In this document: positions 7,601 to 14,239 of the stretch, in pieces
Layout of the letters: each line of letters begins with the position of its first letter
Position numbering within the stretch: the stretch's first letter is position 1
Origin: Acidilobaceae archaeon
GTDB lineage: Archaea > Thermoproteota > Thermoprotei_A > Sulfolobales > Acidilobaceae
Reading direction: 5' to 3'
DNA length: 26,651 bases
Assembly (NCBI GenBank): GCA_026985435.1
Contig: JALSQL010000143.1
Coordinates: forward strand, 1 to 26,651
Translations under genes and position numbers: made by a program
The notes under the pieces: model-generated
The model's database searches: none
Seen by the model: only the letters and a program-made list of their open reading frames with translations
Told to the model about the DNA's origin: nothing

Positions 7601-10600
7601 CGACAGCCAGCCGCCCGTGGTCGAGGTTCAGGGGCCGCCCAACGGCTCCTACCAGGCCTCGCTGCCAGTGTGCGTTGAGGCTACCATCAGCGACAACGTG
7701 AAGCTGAACGACTCCTCCATACAGGTGCTGCTCGACGGCCAGCAGGTGGGCTACGACTACAACCCGGCTACCGGCAGCCTCGAGGCGTGCCTCACCCCCA
7801 GCGACGGCCAGCACACCGTGGAGATACTAGCGGGCGACATGGCGGGCCACACAGCCTCAGCCACCCTGGCCTTCACTGTCGACACGACGCCGCCGGAGGT
7901 GGAGGCCATACTGCCGGAGCCCGGCAGCCTGCTCCCCTCGGCGGCGGTTAACCTCACGGTCACGCTCTCCGACAACATAGGGCTGGCGAACGCCACCATA
8001 GAGTGGCCCGGCGGCTCGGTCGTCATACCCTTGAACGGCAGCCTCGAGGCGAGCCCCACGGTCGAGGTGGAGCTGCCGGATGGCGCCTCGACTGTGATGG
8101 TCACGGTGGAGGACCTGGCCGGCCACACGGTGGAGGCGGAGGCGGCCTATACGGTAGACACCACCCCGCCAAGCATATCCGTCGAGAGCCCCGCTAACGG
8201 CTCCATACTAGCCTCGCCAACCGTGGCGCTCCAGGCGGCTCTGGCGGATAGCGTGTCGGGCGTTGACCCTGCTAGTATCGGTGTGTACGTTGACGGCGAG
8301 GCCTACACCGGCTACACCTACGACCCCTCCACGGGCTCCCTACAGGCCACGCTAACCCTAACCGCTGGCTGGCACAACGTGACCCTGGAGGCCGCGGATC
8401 AGGCTGGCCACCAGGCCAGGGCAGTAGTACTCTTCACGGTTGACCCCTACCCGCCCCAGGCGAGCCTACCCGCTAGTGTCGTGGCGAACACCTCCACGGT
8501 TGAGCTCCAGGCCGAGGCTTGGGATAACGTGACATGGCTTGTCCAGGCGTCCATCTACGTTGACGGCAGCCTATGCTGCACCTACAACATCTCAACCCCC
8601 AGCTGGGAGGCCGCGGTGAACCTAACGCTCGCGGAGGGCGTGCACACAGTGGCCCTCAGGGTGGTGGACGCCGCTGGCAACGAGGCCTCCGCGGAGAGCG
8701 TTGTAATCGTGGACCAGACGCCCCCGCAGCTCGTGAGCGCCTCGCCCCCGAACGGCACCGTGGCCAGGCCGGGGGAGCTGGGCTCCGCAGTCCTAGTGGT
8801 TAGCGAGACCCTAACCAACGTGACGGCCGTCGAGGCGGAGCTGAACGGCGTGCAGCTAGGGGTCAACCTGACACCCGTGGGCGGCGGGATATACGAGGTC
8901 GCAGTGCCGATACCCCAGGACGCCCTCGTGCCCGGCGGGAACACGCTGCTGGTGGCCGTGCAGGACGCCGCGGGGAACACGCTCCACGCGGCCATAGTGT
9001 TCTACGTCGACTACTACCCGCCCACTGTGGAGATAGTGGAGCCCGTGGAGAACGTGCCGGGGGCCTACGTGTCTAACACGACAAACGTAACGCTCGTAGC
9101 GGTTGTCGCCGACAACGACACTTGGATAGACACGGTCTCACTCTACGTCGACGGCAGCCCGGCCGGGTTCAACTACGAGAACGGCACGCTCACAGCACAA
9201 CTCCAGCTGGAGGAGGGCCAGCACATAGTGACCCTCACAGCGGTAGACGCTGCCGGGAGGACGTCCACCGAGACCATCCAGGTAGTGGTAGACCTGACAC
9301 CCCCCACCCTGGCGCTCGAGTCCCCGCCAAACGGCAGCTTAGCGGCGAGCGCAGTGGTGAACGTCTCGTTCACAATCATAGAGGCCAGCGGCTACCTGCA
9401 GGCGGTCAACGCCACGGTGAACGGGGCTCCAGCCAACGTGAGCCTCGCCAAGCTCTCCCAGGGCCTCTACGAGGCCGTGGTGACGGTAAACGCTAGCGTG
9501 GGCGGCGTCTACGCGGTCACCCTAACCGCGGCGGACGCCGCTGGCCACGAGTCCTCGGCTATGATGGTGCTATACGCCGACTGGCAGCCGCCAGCCCTGC
9601 AGGCCCAGGCGCAGTATATCATACCGCCCGGCGAGTCCACCCTGAGGCTCGTAGCGTGGGACGACGCGATTGAGGCCCTCCAGATGCTGGGGGTAACGCC
9701 CGAGGTGAGCGGGCCCCTAGAGCTTGTCGAGTGGATGCCCAACGGAACCCTGATACTCGCAGCGAGGGGCCTCCAGCCCGCAACCCCCGTGGAGGCGTCG
9801 GTCTCGCTCACGGACCTCCAGGGCAGGACCGCGACGGCGGTGTTCTACCTAGTCAACGGGACGCCGGCGACCTTCAACCTAACCATACCGGCGGGCTCGG
9901 CCGAGCTGGCGTCCCTGCCGATAGGGGTGGTGCCTCAGGTGCTGGAGGAGGCCCTGGGGGCAGCCTGCCCCAACGCTAGCGTATACCAGGTATACCCCGA
10001 CTGGAGCCTAGCCCCAGGCGTGGGGGAGGCGTGGGCCCCCGCGGTCCTCGTGGACGCCAGGAACTCCACGGGGGCCTGCACGCTCTCATACACGGGCTAC
10101 ACGCTGCCAGTCAACGCCAGCTACATAGCCAGGTGGAGCCCCGACGGCTCGACAGCCGTAGTAGTGCCCCTGAAGCCCAACCTAACCCTCGGCAGCCTAG
10201 GCCTGGCGGACACAATACTATACACGATAGACCCCCAGACGGGGCGCTGGCGCGTCGCGGCGTGGGGCTGGGCCGGGACCCTCGGCAGCCTCGACCGCCT
10301 CGAGCCCGGGAGGGCCTACCTAGCAGCCAGGCTGCCGGGGGCACAGCAGGCGGGCGCCCACGCGGCCCCCGAAGCTCTCCAGGGAGGTGTAGGAACCCTG
10401 AGCGACCCTAGAAGCCCAGCGGCCGCCGCGGGGGCCGCCACGGCTGCCCTAGCCGGGCTGGTGGCTGTGGCCGTGGCGCCCCGCAGGAGGCTCTCAGCAC
10501 TCGCGGCCGCCCTCCTCCTGGCGGCGGCCCCGCTGCTGGGCGTGCTGGCGGCTGGCCAGGAGGCCTCGGTTCTGGCTACCCCGCCCGAGAGCGTCGCGGT

Positions 10601-11294
10601 CGAGCCGGGCGGCCTGGTGAACCTCACCTTCGAGGCGGAGTATAGCAGCTCCTACCAGAGCCTGGTGCTCCTAGACCTGAGGCTGCCCGAGGGCTTCAGC
10701 CTGGCCAGCGTCGAGGTGGTGATGGAGGGCCAGCAGCAGAGCCCGCAGGTGGCGGTTAGCGGTGGCAACGTCTCCATACTAGTGGAGGACCTCCAGCCGC
10801 CCAACGGCAGGCTAACCCTGGCAGTGACCCTCGAAGCGCCCGCCTCGGAGGGCAGCTATAGTGTGGAGTGGAGGTTCACGGTCCAGGCTATGGCGCAGCT
10901 CTCGCCCCAGCCGCCGCTAACCGTGCAGGGCGGGACTAGCGTGGAGGTCTCAGCCCCGCCATCTACCACTACCACAACCACGGCCACCACCTCGACAACG
11001 CAGGGGACTACGAGCCCCCAGGCAACAACCACAAGCCCGGCCGGGACAGCCTCGGCCACGACACCCCAGCAGACGAGCCGGCCAACCGCCACGCAGACGC
11101 AAGCCACGACAAGCACTCCAACAGCCACCCAGCCAACAACGCATCCCACTACACCCCAGCACACCCAGACGCCATCCCCCACGACGACCAGCACTGCCGG
11201 CAAGGGCGGGGGAGGCACGGGTAAGCTGGCAGCGGCGGTCGCGGCGCTAGTGGTGGTGGCAATCGTAGCCCTACTAGCCCTGAGGAGGCGGTAG
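4638..11294 (+). CDS. Giant membrane-anchored Ig-repeat surface protein
   Basis: 2218 aa. A hydrophobic signal or anchor (about residues 11-30) is followed by a beta-rich domain, a fibronectin-III-like segment (about 155-245), and then some 15-16 Ig-like modules of about 92 residues. Each module ends with a DxAGH/N motif and a VDxTPP linker. A lectin-like region follows (to about residue 1915). Residues about 1926-1974 form two hydrophobic segments split by APRRR, then comes another beta domain, a Thr/Ser/Pro-rich stalk (about 2105-2190, probably O-glycosylated) and a final membrane helix ending in RRR. The protein should span the envelope as a stalk with its bulk outside. Many N-x-S/T sequons are present. 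Oddities: the internal RRR plus signal-peptide-like stretch looks like a fusion of two anchored proteins, and modules repeat with a four-module period. Together with the unanchored protein upstream it could be an SlaA/SlaB-like pair by architecture only; no homology to those proteins is shown here. An adhesin is an alternative. Confidence 0.8.
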   Translation: MVAPQRRGEAYILGVALAVAILAAALAVLPGFPPAGGPHELGGPAGGGRVGADQAPPSLPATIYGNVSIVCQSNGSLKPAPRGLHVYAVAPNGTVLAGTSTGNGTVEPSAYQLSVENYSGAVYLFVEGVNATSVEVSPGDIVRVDILVNESDPPGPPGNLTVEPAYSPKPNITWSEPEENLAVAGYTLVLSNSSGVLYNVTLNSSETSWSPPDSLADGVYQVAVSAFDLSCNQGPEAATAFTVDTTPPSLVSATPGNGSYLAESEVWVNLTFTDISPALAANLSIDGSQVNASVEGLGGGLWLVYYHASLADGGHEVEALVWDDAGNAVTVVLEFTVDTATPQVELYSGPIGSWTSQASGSIVFVVSDETSGVDWASVEADIDGQPASVTVDPSTGRVTVSYSVGEGWHLLHLAVSDAAGNTAHYTGGFGVDQTPPTIDVEAPSEGERLGYNDVCINATVSDGLSGVDWSTLQVTISGYGSVPATYNPSTGAVQACASLNDGNYTATITVSDQAGNPATATVSFTVATGAPSVEVEEPEPSSVVAGPSVYVNITVSDDSGLENVTVLLDGSVLDSCSCNGETEWSYQGTLALDEGSHEIEVYAENVFGRNRTVTVDFTVDNTPPTVELQAPPPGGLFVNETSYCIAGTVSDGIGVDPSTITLLVDGTPVDASYNESTGTVEACVTLGPGNHTVELEASDLAGHTSTATGWLVVDLEPPAVNVYSPEGGALYPEAGVEVNLTASDDWSLSMVEVYIDGELVFSGGGPGPVSYYDTVTLGDGGHQLYVVAADEAGNSIVETVEFTVDTEPPSIDVVQPSNGSVLSTGEVSLVASIGDEVSGVNPASIGVYVDGEAYTGYTYSSGLLTATLTLGSGGHNVTVTAADQAGHQARAVVLFTVDLEAPSVSLEPEAGSYLPGPTVSLSASASDDAGLVEVRVYLDGSLLDSCQCTGRTYSNSWTLTLDDGQHNLTIVATDVGGSTARAASLFYSDSQPPVVEVQGPPNGSYQASLPVCVEATISDNVKLNDSSIQVLLDGQQVGYDYNPATGSLEACLTPSDGQHTVEILAGDMAGHTASATLAFTVDTTPPEVEAILPEPGSLLPSAAVNLTVTLSDNIGLANATIEWPGGSVVIPLNGSLEASPTVEVELPDGASTVMVTVEDLAGHTVEAEAAYTVDTTPPSISVESPANGSILASPTVALQAALADSVSGVDPASIGVYVDGEAYTGYTYDPSTGSLQATLTLTAGWHNVTLEAADQAGHQARAVVLFTVDPYPPQASLPASVVANTSTVELQAEAWDNVTWLVQASIYVDGSLCCTYNISTPSWEAAVNLTLAEGVHTVALRVVDAAGNEASAESVVIVDQTPPQLVSASPPNGTVARPGELGSAVLVVSETLTNVTAVEAELNGVQLGVNLTPVGGGIYEVAVPIPQDALVPGGNTLLVAVQDAAGNTLHAAIVFYVDYYPPTVEIVEPVENVPGAYVSNTTNVTLVAVVADNDTWIDTVSLYVDGSPAGFNYENGTLTAQLQLEEGQHIVTLTAVDAAGRTSTETIQVVVDLTPPTLALESPPNGSLAASAVVNVSFTIIEASGYLQAVNATVNGAPANVSLAKLSQGLYEAVVTVNASVGGVYAVTLTAADAAGHESSAMMVLYADWQPPALQAQAQYIIPPGESTLRLVAWDDAIEALQMLGVTPEVSGPLELVEWMPNGTLILAARGLQPATPVEASVSLTDLQGRTATAVFYLVNGTPATFNLTIPAGSAELASLPIGVVPQVLEEALGAACPNASVYQVYPDWSLAPGVGEAWAPAVLVDARNSTGACTLSYTGYTLPVNASYIARWSPDGSTAVVVPLKPNLTLGSLGLADTILYTIDPQTGRWRVAAWGWAGTLGSLDRLEPGRAYLAARLPGAQQAGAHAAPEALQGGVGTLSDPRSPAAAAGAATAALAGLVAVAVAPRRRLSALAAALLLAAAPLLGVLAAGQEASVLATPPESVAVEPGGLVNLTFEAEYSSSYQSLVLLDLRLPEGFSLASVEVVMEGQQQSPQVAVSGGNVSILVEDLQPPNGRLTLAVTLEAPASEGSYSVEWRFTVQAMAQLSPQPPLTVQGGTSVEVSAPPSTTTTTTATTSTTQGTTSPQATTTSPAGTASATTPQQTSRPTATQTQATTSTPTATQPTTHPTTPQHTQTPSPTTTSTAGKGGGGTGKLAAAVAALVVVAIVALLALRRR
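7164..7214 (+). repeat. 51-bp exact repeat, copy 1 (Ig module 7)
   Basis: This 51-bp stretch is identical to 8271-8321, 1107 bases downstream in the same reading frame. It encodes the central part of the module (ASIGVYVDGEAYTGYTY). Identity at synonymous positions points to recent duplication or gene conversion. Confidence 0.9.
7287..7315 (+). repeat. 29-bp exact repeat, copy 1 (module 7 end)
   Basis: Identical to 8400-8428. It encodes QAGHQARAVV at the end of the module. Together with the 51-bp block it shows that modules 7 and 11 are the closest pair in the protein. Confidence 0.9.
8271..8321 (+). repeat. 51-bp exact repeat, copy 2 (Ig module 11)
   Basis: Second copy of the 51-bp block at 7164-7214, four modules further on. 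The flanking sequence diverges in both directions. Confidence 0.9.
8400..8428 (+). repeat. 29-bp exact repeat, copy 2 (module 11 end)
   Basis: Second copy of the block at 7287-7315. Confidence 0.9.
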
Positions 11295-11345
11295 ACCCCC
11301 AGCTAAAACCCTGGAGGCCCACAGCCGGGCGGGGGCTAGCAAGGC

Positions 11346-12176
11346 TTGGCCAGCAACAGGCGTGGGGGCCGCTCGAGGCTCCTCCTAGCTTTCTTCGCCC
11401 TCGCGGTAGTGGCGGCCTCGGCCGCAGCCGCCCTCTCGAGCCTGGGGGGTGGGGGGCGGGGGGAGGCTGAGTCCCCCGACACGTCGGCCCCCCAGGCGCC
11501 GCCACCCGGCTCGGCAGCCCCGGGCGGCTCGAACACATCGACCACACCGGGCGAGGCGCCGCGGCTGGGGCGGGTGGACGTGTTCTCCAAGGTGATAGCT
11601 CCGCCCTTCGTGGAGGCCAGGTTCCTCTACAAGCCCTTCCCCCTGGTGGTCTACGCCAGGTCCCAGCTCGACCCCAGCCTCTTCGGAGTGTACGCCCTAG
11701 ACTCGTCGTCGAGGCTCGTGAGGCTGGAGTGGGAGGGGCCCAGGCTGTTGGGGGAGAGGAACGGGCTACTGGTCTACCAGGCGATGGTGGAGCTTGCGAG
11801 GGGCTACTACAGGCCCGGCACGGTGGAGCTCGTTGTGGCGTATGGCGGCGTGGGGGAGCCCGTTAACCTCTCAATCATGGGCCCCCTGAACCCTCCCCCC
11901 CTGGGTTACAGGGCCTCCCTATCCGGGGGCACCGTGCTAGTCGAGGTTGAGAGCAACGCCACAGTAGACCTGACGGTCAGGCTGGCCTACATAGCGAACT
12001 GCGGGCCGGGCCAGGAGCCCGCGGCCAACATCACAGTGCCAGCCGGGAGCTCCGCATACCTGAGGGTCGGGCTGCCCAGCGGCTGCGGCGGCCTCCAGCC
12101 CCTAACCCTGGCCATAGTGGCGGTTGACCCGGAGGGGAGGGCCTACTACGACTACGTCCCAGTGCCCTCCGGGTAG
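11346..12176 (+). CDS. Small signal-anchored extracytoplasmic protein, unknown function
   Basis: 276 aa from a TTG start, 51 bases after the stop of the giant surface gene and probably cotranscribed with it. A basic N-terminus (NRRGGRSR) precedes one hydrophobic segment (about residues 11-31) that acts as a signal peptide or signal anchor. A Pro/Ser/Thr/Gly-rich low-complexity linker follows (about 36-72), then a globular, beta-rich domain to the C-terminus. That domain carries two Cys residues (in IANCGPG and SGCGG) that could pair outside the cell. Sequons such as NLS, NAT and NIT are present. No family is recognised. Its layout resembles the last 273 residues of the preceding protein in size and topology (hydrophobic N-terminus, beta domain), but I see no clear sequence match. 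It is presumably an envelope component, judging from its neighbours. Confidence 0.7.
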   Translation: MASNRRGGRSRLLLAFFALAVVAASAAAALSSLGGGGRGEAESPDTSAPQAPPPGSAAPGGSNTSTTPGEAPRLGRVDVFSKVIAPPFVEARFLYKPFPLVVYARSQLDPSLFGVYALDSSSRLVRLEWEGPRLLGERNGLLVYQAMVELARGYYRPGTVELVVAYGGVGEPVNLSIMGPLNPPPLGYRASLSGGTVLVEVESNATVDLTVRLAYIANCGPGQEPAANITVPAGSSAYLRVGLPSGCGGLQPLTLAIVAVDPEGRAYYDYVPVPSG

Positions 12177-12231
12177 CCCTCCGGGCCCATACCGGTGAAG
12201 GGCCGCCCGAATAACAGCCTCGAGCGGCGGG

Positions 12232-12243
12232 CCCCACGTGGGG
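12232..12243. promoter_or_regulatory. 12-bp perfect palindrome before the DUF998 gene
   Basis: CCCCACGTGGGG is a perfect palindrome that ends 7 bases before the GTG start at 12251 and overlaps the likely ribosome-binding bases (GTGGGG). It could be an operator or an RNA hairpin masking the start. Both roles are inferred, and chance occurrence in GC-rich DNA is possible. Confidence 0.35.
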
Positions 12244-12250
12244 TTGAGCC

Positions 12251-12898
12251 GTGGCGGCGAGCTACCCGGGCCGTGGCGCGGCCCTGGCATCGCTGATCCC
12301 CGCCCTCGCGGTGGCGGCTATCGCGCTCGCGTGGGCCGTGATAGGGGCGGCCTGGTACCTGAACAGGGGCTGGTTCGCCTTCACGAGGGACGCCTTCAGC
12401 GACCTGGGGGGCGCTGGGAGCTGCTGCCCGGGCGTGTACAACTACGGCCTCATGGCAGTCGGGGCCGTCATAGTAGCCCTGGGGGCGGCCATGCTAGCCG
12501 CGTCGAGGGGCAGGCTGGAGGCGGCGGGGGCAGCGTACATGGCGCTCGCCGGGGTCTTCCTGGCGCTGATAGGCTACTACCACTCCGGCACGAGGCCCCA
12601 CGTCTTCGTCTCCACCTGGTTCTTCGTGCAGGCCGACCTGGCCCTGGCTCTCTCCAGCGCGGGCCTCGCCCTCCGCGGGTCCAGGCTAGCCCTGGCCAGC
12701 CTGGCCGTCGCCCTGGCGGCGTTCCCCGTGGCGGGCCTCGTGGGGGCCACGGTGGGGTGGCCCAGCGCCGCGGTGCTCGAGGCGTACGGTGTCATACTGA
12801 TAGACTTCATGGTGGCGGTGGTGGCCCTGGAGTACAGGCGGCTCGCCCGGGGCGCCCGCCATCTAGGAGCCCAGGGCCAGGGTTGGCAGGCCGGTTAG
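12251..12898 (+). CDS. DUF998-family integral membrane protein
   Basis: 215 aa with about six hydrophobic membrane segments spread along the length. The signature FTRDAFSDLGGAG after the first helix, followed by a motif with YNYGLMAVGAVIVALGAA, matches the DUF998 family (multi-pass proteins of unknown function, common in archaea). The segment GYYHSGTRPHVFVSTWFF between helices is also typical. The GTG start is supported by upstream GTGGGG bases and by the immediate start of the first helix. The 3' end overlaps the 3' end of the convergent membrane-protein gene by 36 bases. Function is unknown. It follows the envelope genes on the same strand but may have its own weak promoter (GAATAAC near 12209). 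Confidence 0.75.
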   Translation: MAASYPGRGAALASLIPALAVAAIALAWAVIGAAWYLNRGWFAFTRDAFSDLGGAGSCCPGVYNYGLMAVGAVIVALGAAMLAASRGRLEAAGAAYMALAGVFLALIGYYHSGTRPHVFVSTWFFVQADLALALSSAGLALRGSRLALASLAVALAAFPVAGLVGATVGWPSAAVLEAYGVILIDFMVAVVALEYRRLARGARHLGAQGQGWQAG

Positions 12899-13363
12899 CG
12901 CCTCCGAGAGGAGGCCCCCCGCCAGCAGCGCCGCGGCAGCCCGGCGGCGCGGTATGCCCAGGAGGTGGGCTGCGAGCGCCCCCGTCCAAACCCCCGTGCC
13001 GGGGAGGGGGGCCGCCACGAACGCCACCACGCCCAGGAGCCCCCACCTCTCAGCCGCCGGCCCGGCCCTCTCGCGGGCCCGCCGGGCGTACCTCAGGTAG
13101 AGCCCCGCGAGCCGGGCGAGGGCGCCCCGGGGCCTAGAGGCCAGGCGCTCCGCCAGCCCGTGGGCCCACGCGAGCGCTGGGGGCAGCGCTAGGGAGAGGG
13201 TGGCCACGCCCAGCCCCGCCGCGAGCGCCGCCTCCGCGGGGGGGACGCCGAGGGAGACCCCGACTGGCAGGGCGTACCTGGCCTCGACGCTGGGGAGCAG
13301 GGATAGGAGGTACACCCACACGGCCGGGGGGAGCCATGGGGGCGCCTGGAGGTGTATGTTCAA
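12863..13363 (-). CDS. COG2426 / small multidrug export-type membrane protein
   Basis: 166 aa, mostly hydrophobic, with about four to five membrane segments. The N-terminal SLLPSVEARYALPVG and the later APLPGTGVWTGALAAHLLG match the two conserved motifs of the PF06695 family, annotated as putative small multi-drug export proteins. The transport role of that family is weakly founded. The start is TTG and overlaps the TGA of the upstream nitroreductase as TTGA, which suggests translational coupling. The purine-rich GGGAGGGGAT upstream could be the ribosome-binding site. The gene converges on the DUF998 gene with a 36-base overlap at the 3' ends. Confidence 0.8.
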   Translation of the reverse strand: MNIHLQAPPWLPPAVWVYLLSLLPSVEARYALPVGVSLGVPPAEAALAAGLGVATLSLALPPALAWAHGLAERLASRPRGALARLAGLYLRYARRARERAGPAAERWGLLGVVAFVAAPLPGTGVWTGALAAHLLGIPRRRAAAALLAGGLLSEALTGLPTLALGS

Positions 13364-14082
13364 GGCCCGGCATCCCCTCCCGGGTCGAGCCTCTGGAGGC
13401 AGCGTTCGAGCACGCTGGAGACCCTCTCATAGTAGCCCCCGGCGGCGAGCACGTGCCTGTAGAGCCTGGCGGCCCTGCCGCCGTAGACGCCCGCGACGGC
13501 CTCAGCCATGGCCCTGGGCGGCAGGTTGGGGTACCGGTTGCGGCCCCAGAAGGCCTCGGGGGGCTGGCGGGGCCTCGGCCCGGGCCTCTCGGCGGGCCTC
13601 CCAATGGCCAGGCCGACGACGGGCAGCACCCCCTGGGGTAGGTGGAGGGTCTCGGCGACGCTGCAGGGGTTGCCGTACACGGCTATGAAGGCGACACCGT
13701 AGCCGAGCTCCTCCGCGGCGAGGGCGGCCCACCCGGCGGCTATGCCGGCGTCGAGCATCCAGGTGGCTAGGTGGCCCAGCCCGGGCCTCGCGGGTTCGAC
13801 GCCCGAGCTCCTCGCAGCTAGCCACACCTTCCTCGCGTCGAGGGCGAAGACCAGGAACACCGAGGCCCTGGCAACGTGCTCCTGGCCGCCGACGTCCCTG
13901 GCCAGCCTCTCGAGGAGGCCCCTCTCGGTGACCGCTATCACGGTTATCGGCTGGAGGTTCCACGCCGTGGGGGCGCGCCTCGCGGCCTCGATTATGGCGT
14001 TGAGGTGGCTCTCCTCTACAGGCTCGCCAGTGTACTCCCGCACGCTGGCGTGCGACTCGATTACGTCCAGGCACCCGGCCAC
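13360..14082 (-). CDS. Nitroreductase-family FMN-dependent oxidoreductase
   Basis: 240 aa. The N-terminus (DVIESHASVREYTGEPV, then IIEAARRAPTAWNLQP) is the classic FMN-binding start of the nitroreductase fold. The central AGIAAGWAALAAEELGYG and IAVYGNP segments, and the LPVVGLAIGRP strand, also fit the family. Such enzymes reduce flavins, nitro compounds or quinones with NAD(P)H; the substrate cannot be read from the sequence. The C-terminus extends by about 40 residues beyond the usual core. The GTG start has GGGGTG 7 nt upstream and a TATA box at 14117-14124. The downstream membrane-protein gene overlaps its stop codon, so the two are probably an operon. Confidence 0.88.
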   Translation of the reverse strand: MAGCLDVIESHASVREYTGEPVEESHLNAIIEAARRAPTAWNLQPITVIAVTERGLLERLARDVGGQEHVARASVFLVFALDARKVWLAARSSGVEPARPGLGHLATWMLDAGIAAGWAALAAEELGYGVAFIAVYGNPCSVAETLHLPQGVLPVVGLAIGRPAERPGPRPRQPPEAFWGRNRYPNLPPRAMAEAVAGVYGGRAARLYRHVLAAGGYYERVSSVLERCLQRLDPGGDAGP

Positions 14083-14116
14083 GAGCCAGCACCCCTTTGG
14101 GTCCGCGGCGGCGCGC

Positions 14117-14124
14117 CATTAAAG
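14117..14124 (-). promoter_or_regulatory. TATA box for the nitroreductase operon
   Basis: The minus-strand sequence CTTTAATG lies about 40 bases upstream of the GTG at 14082, and the GGGGTG ribosome-binding motif (14090-14095) lies between them. The promoter is back to back with that of the DUF1152 gene. Confidence 0.5.
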
Positions 14125-14170
14125 CTGGGCGCAAGGGCAGCCGCTGGCGGCGGCCTCCAGGGTGCCCGCG

Positions 14171-14178
14171 GATATATT
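14171..14178 (+). promoter_or_regulatory. TATA box for the DUF1152 gene
   Basis: GATATATT places transcription start near 14197-14203. This lies downstream of the ATG at 14162, so that ATG cannot be the start if this promoter is used. It supports the ATG at 14240. Confidence 0.55.
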
Positions 14179-14239
14179 CGTAACCTCCCACACAATAGCA
14201 ACCCGGCCCACCGGTTCCCCCCCGGGCCGCGGGTGGAGT

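Noticed and set aside
6487..8995. Several minus-strand open frames of 100-200 codons opposite the giant surface gene
   Set aside because: They mirror the repeated Ig modules on the other strand, have no recognisable domains, and lack promoters or ribosome-binding motifs.
12238..13137. Long plus-strand open frame (299 codons) overlapping the DUF998 gene
   Set aside because: The translation is Gly/Arg/Pro-rich without domains and lies in a shifted frame over two genes with clear family signatures. Open shadow frames are expected in GC-rich DNA.
14162..14239. 26-codon N-terminal extension of the DUF1152 gene
   Set aside because: A TATA box lies inside it, the sequence looks non-coding (FVTSHTIATRPTGSPPG), and the strong GGTGGAG motif precedes the later ATG.
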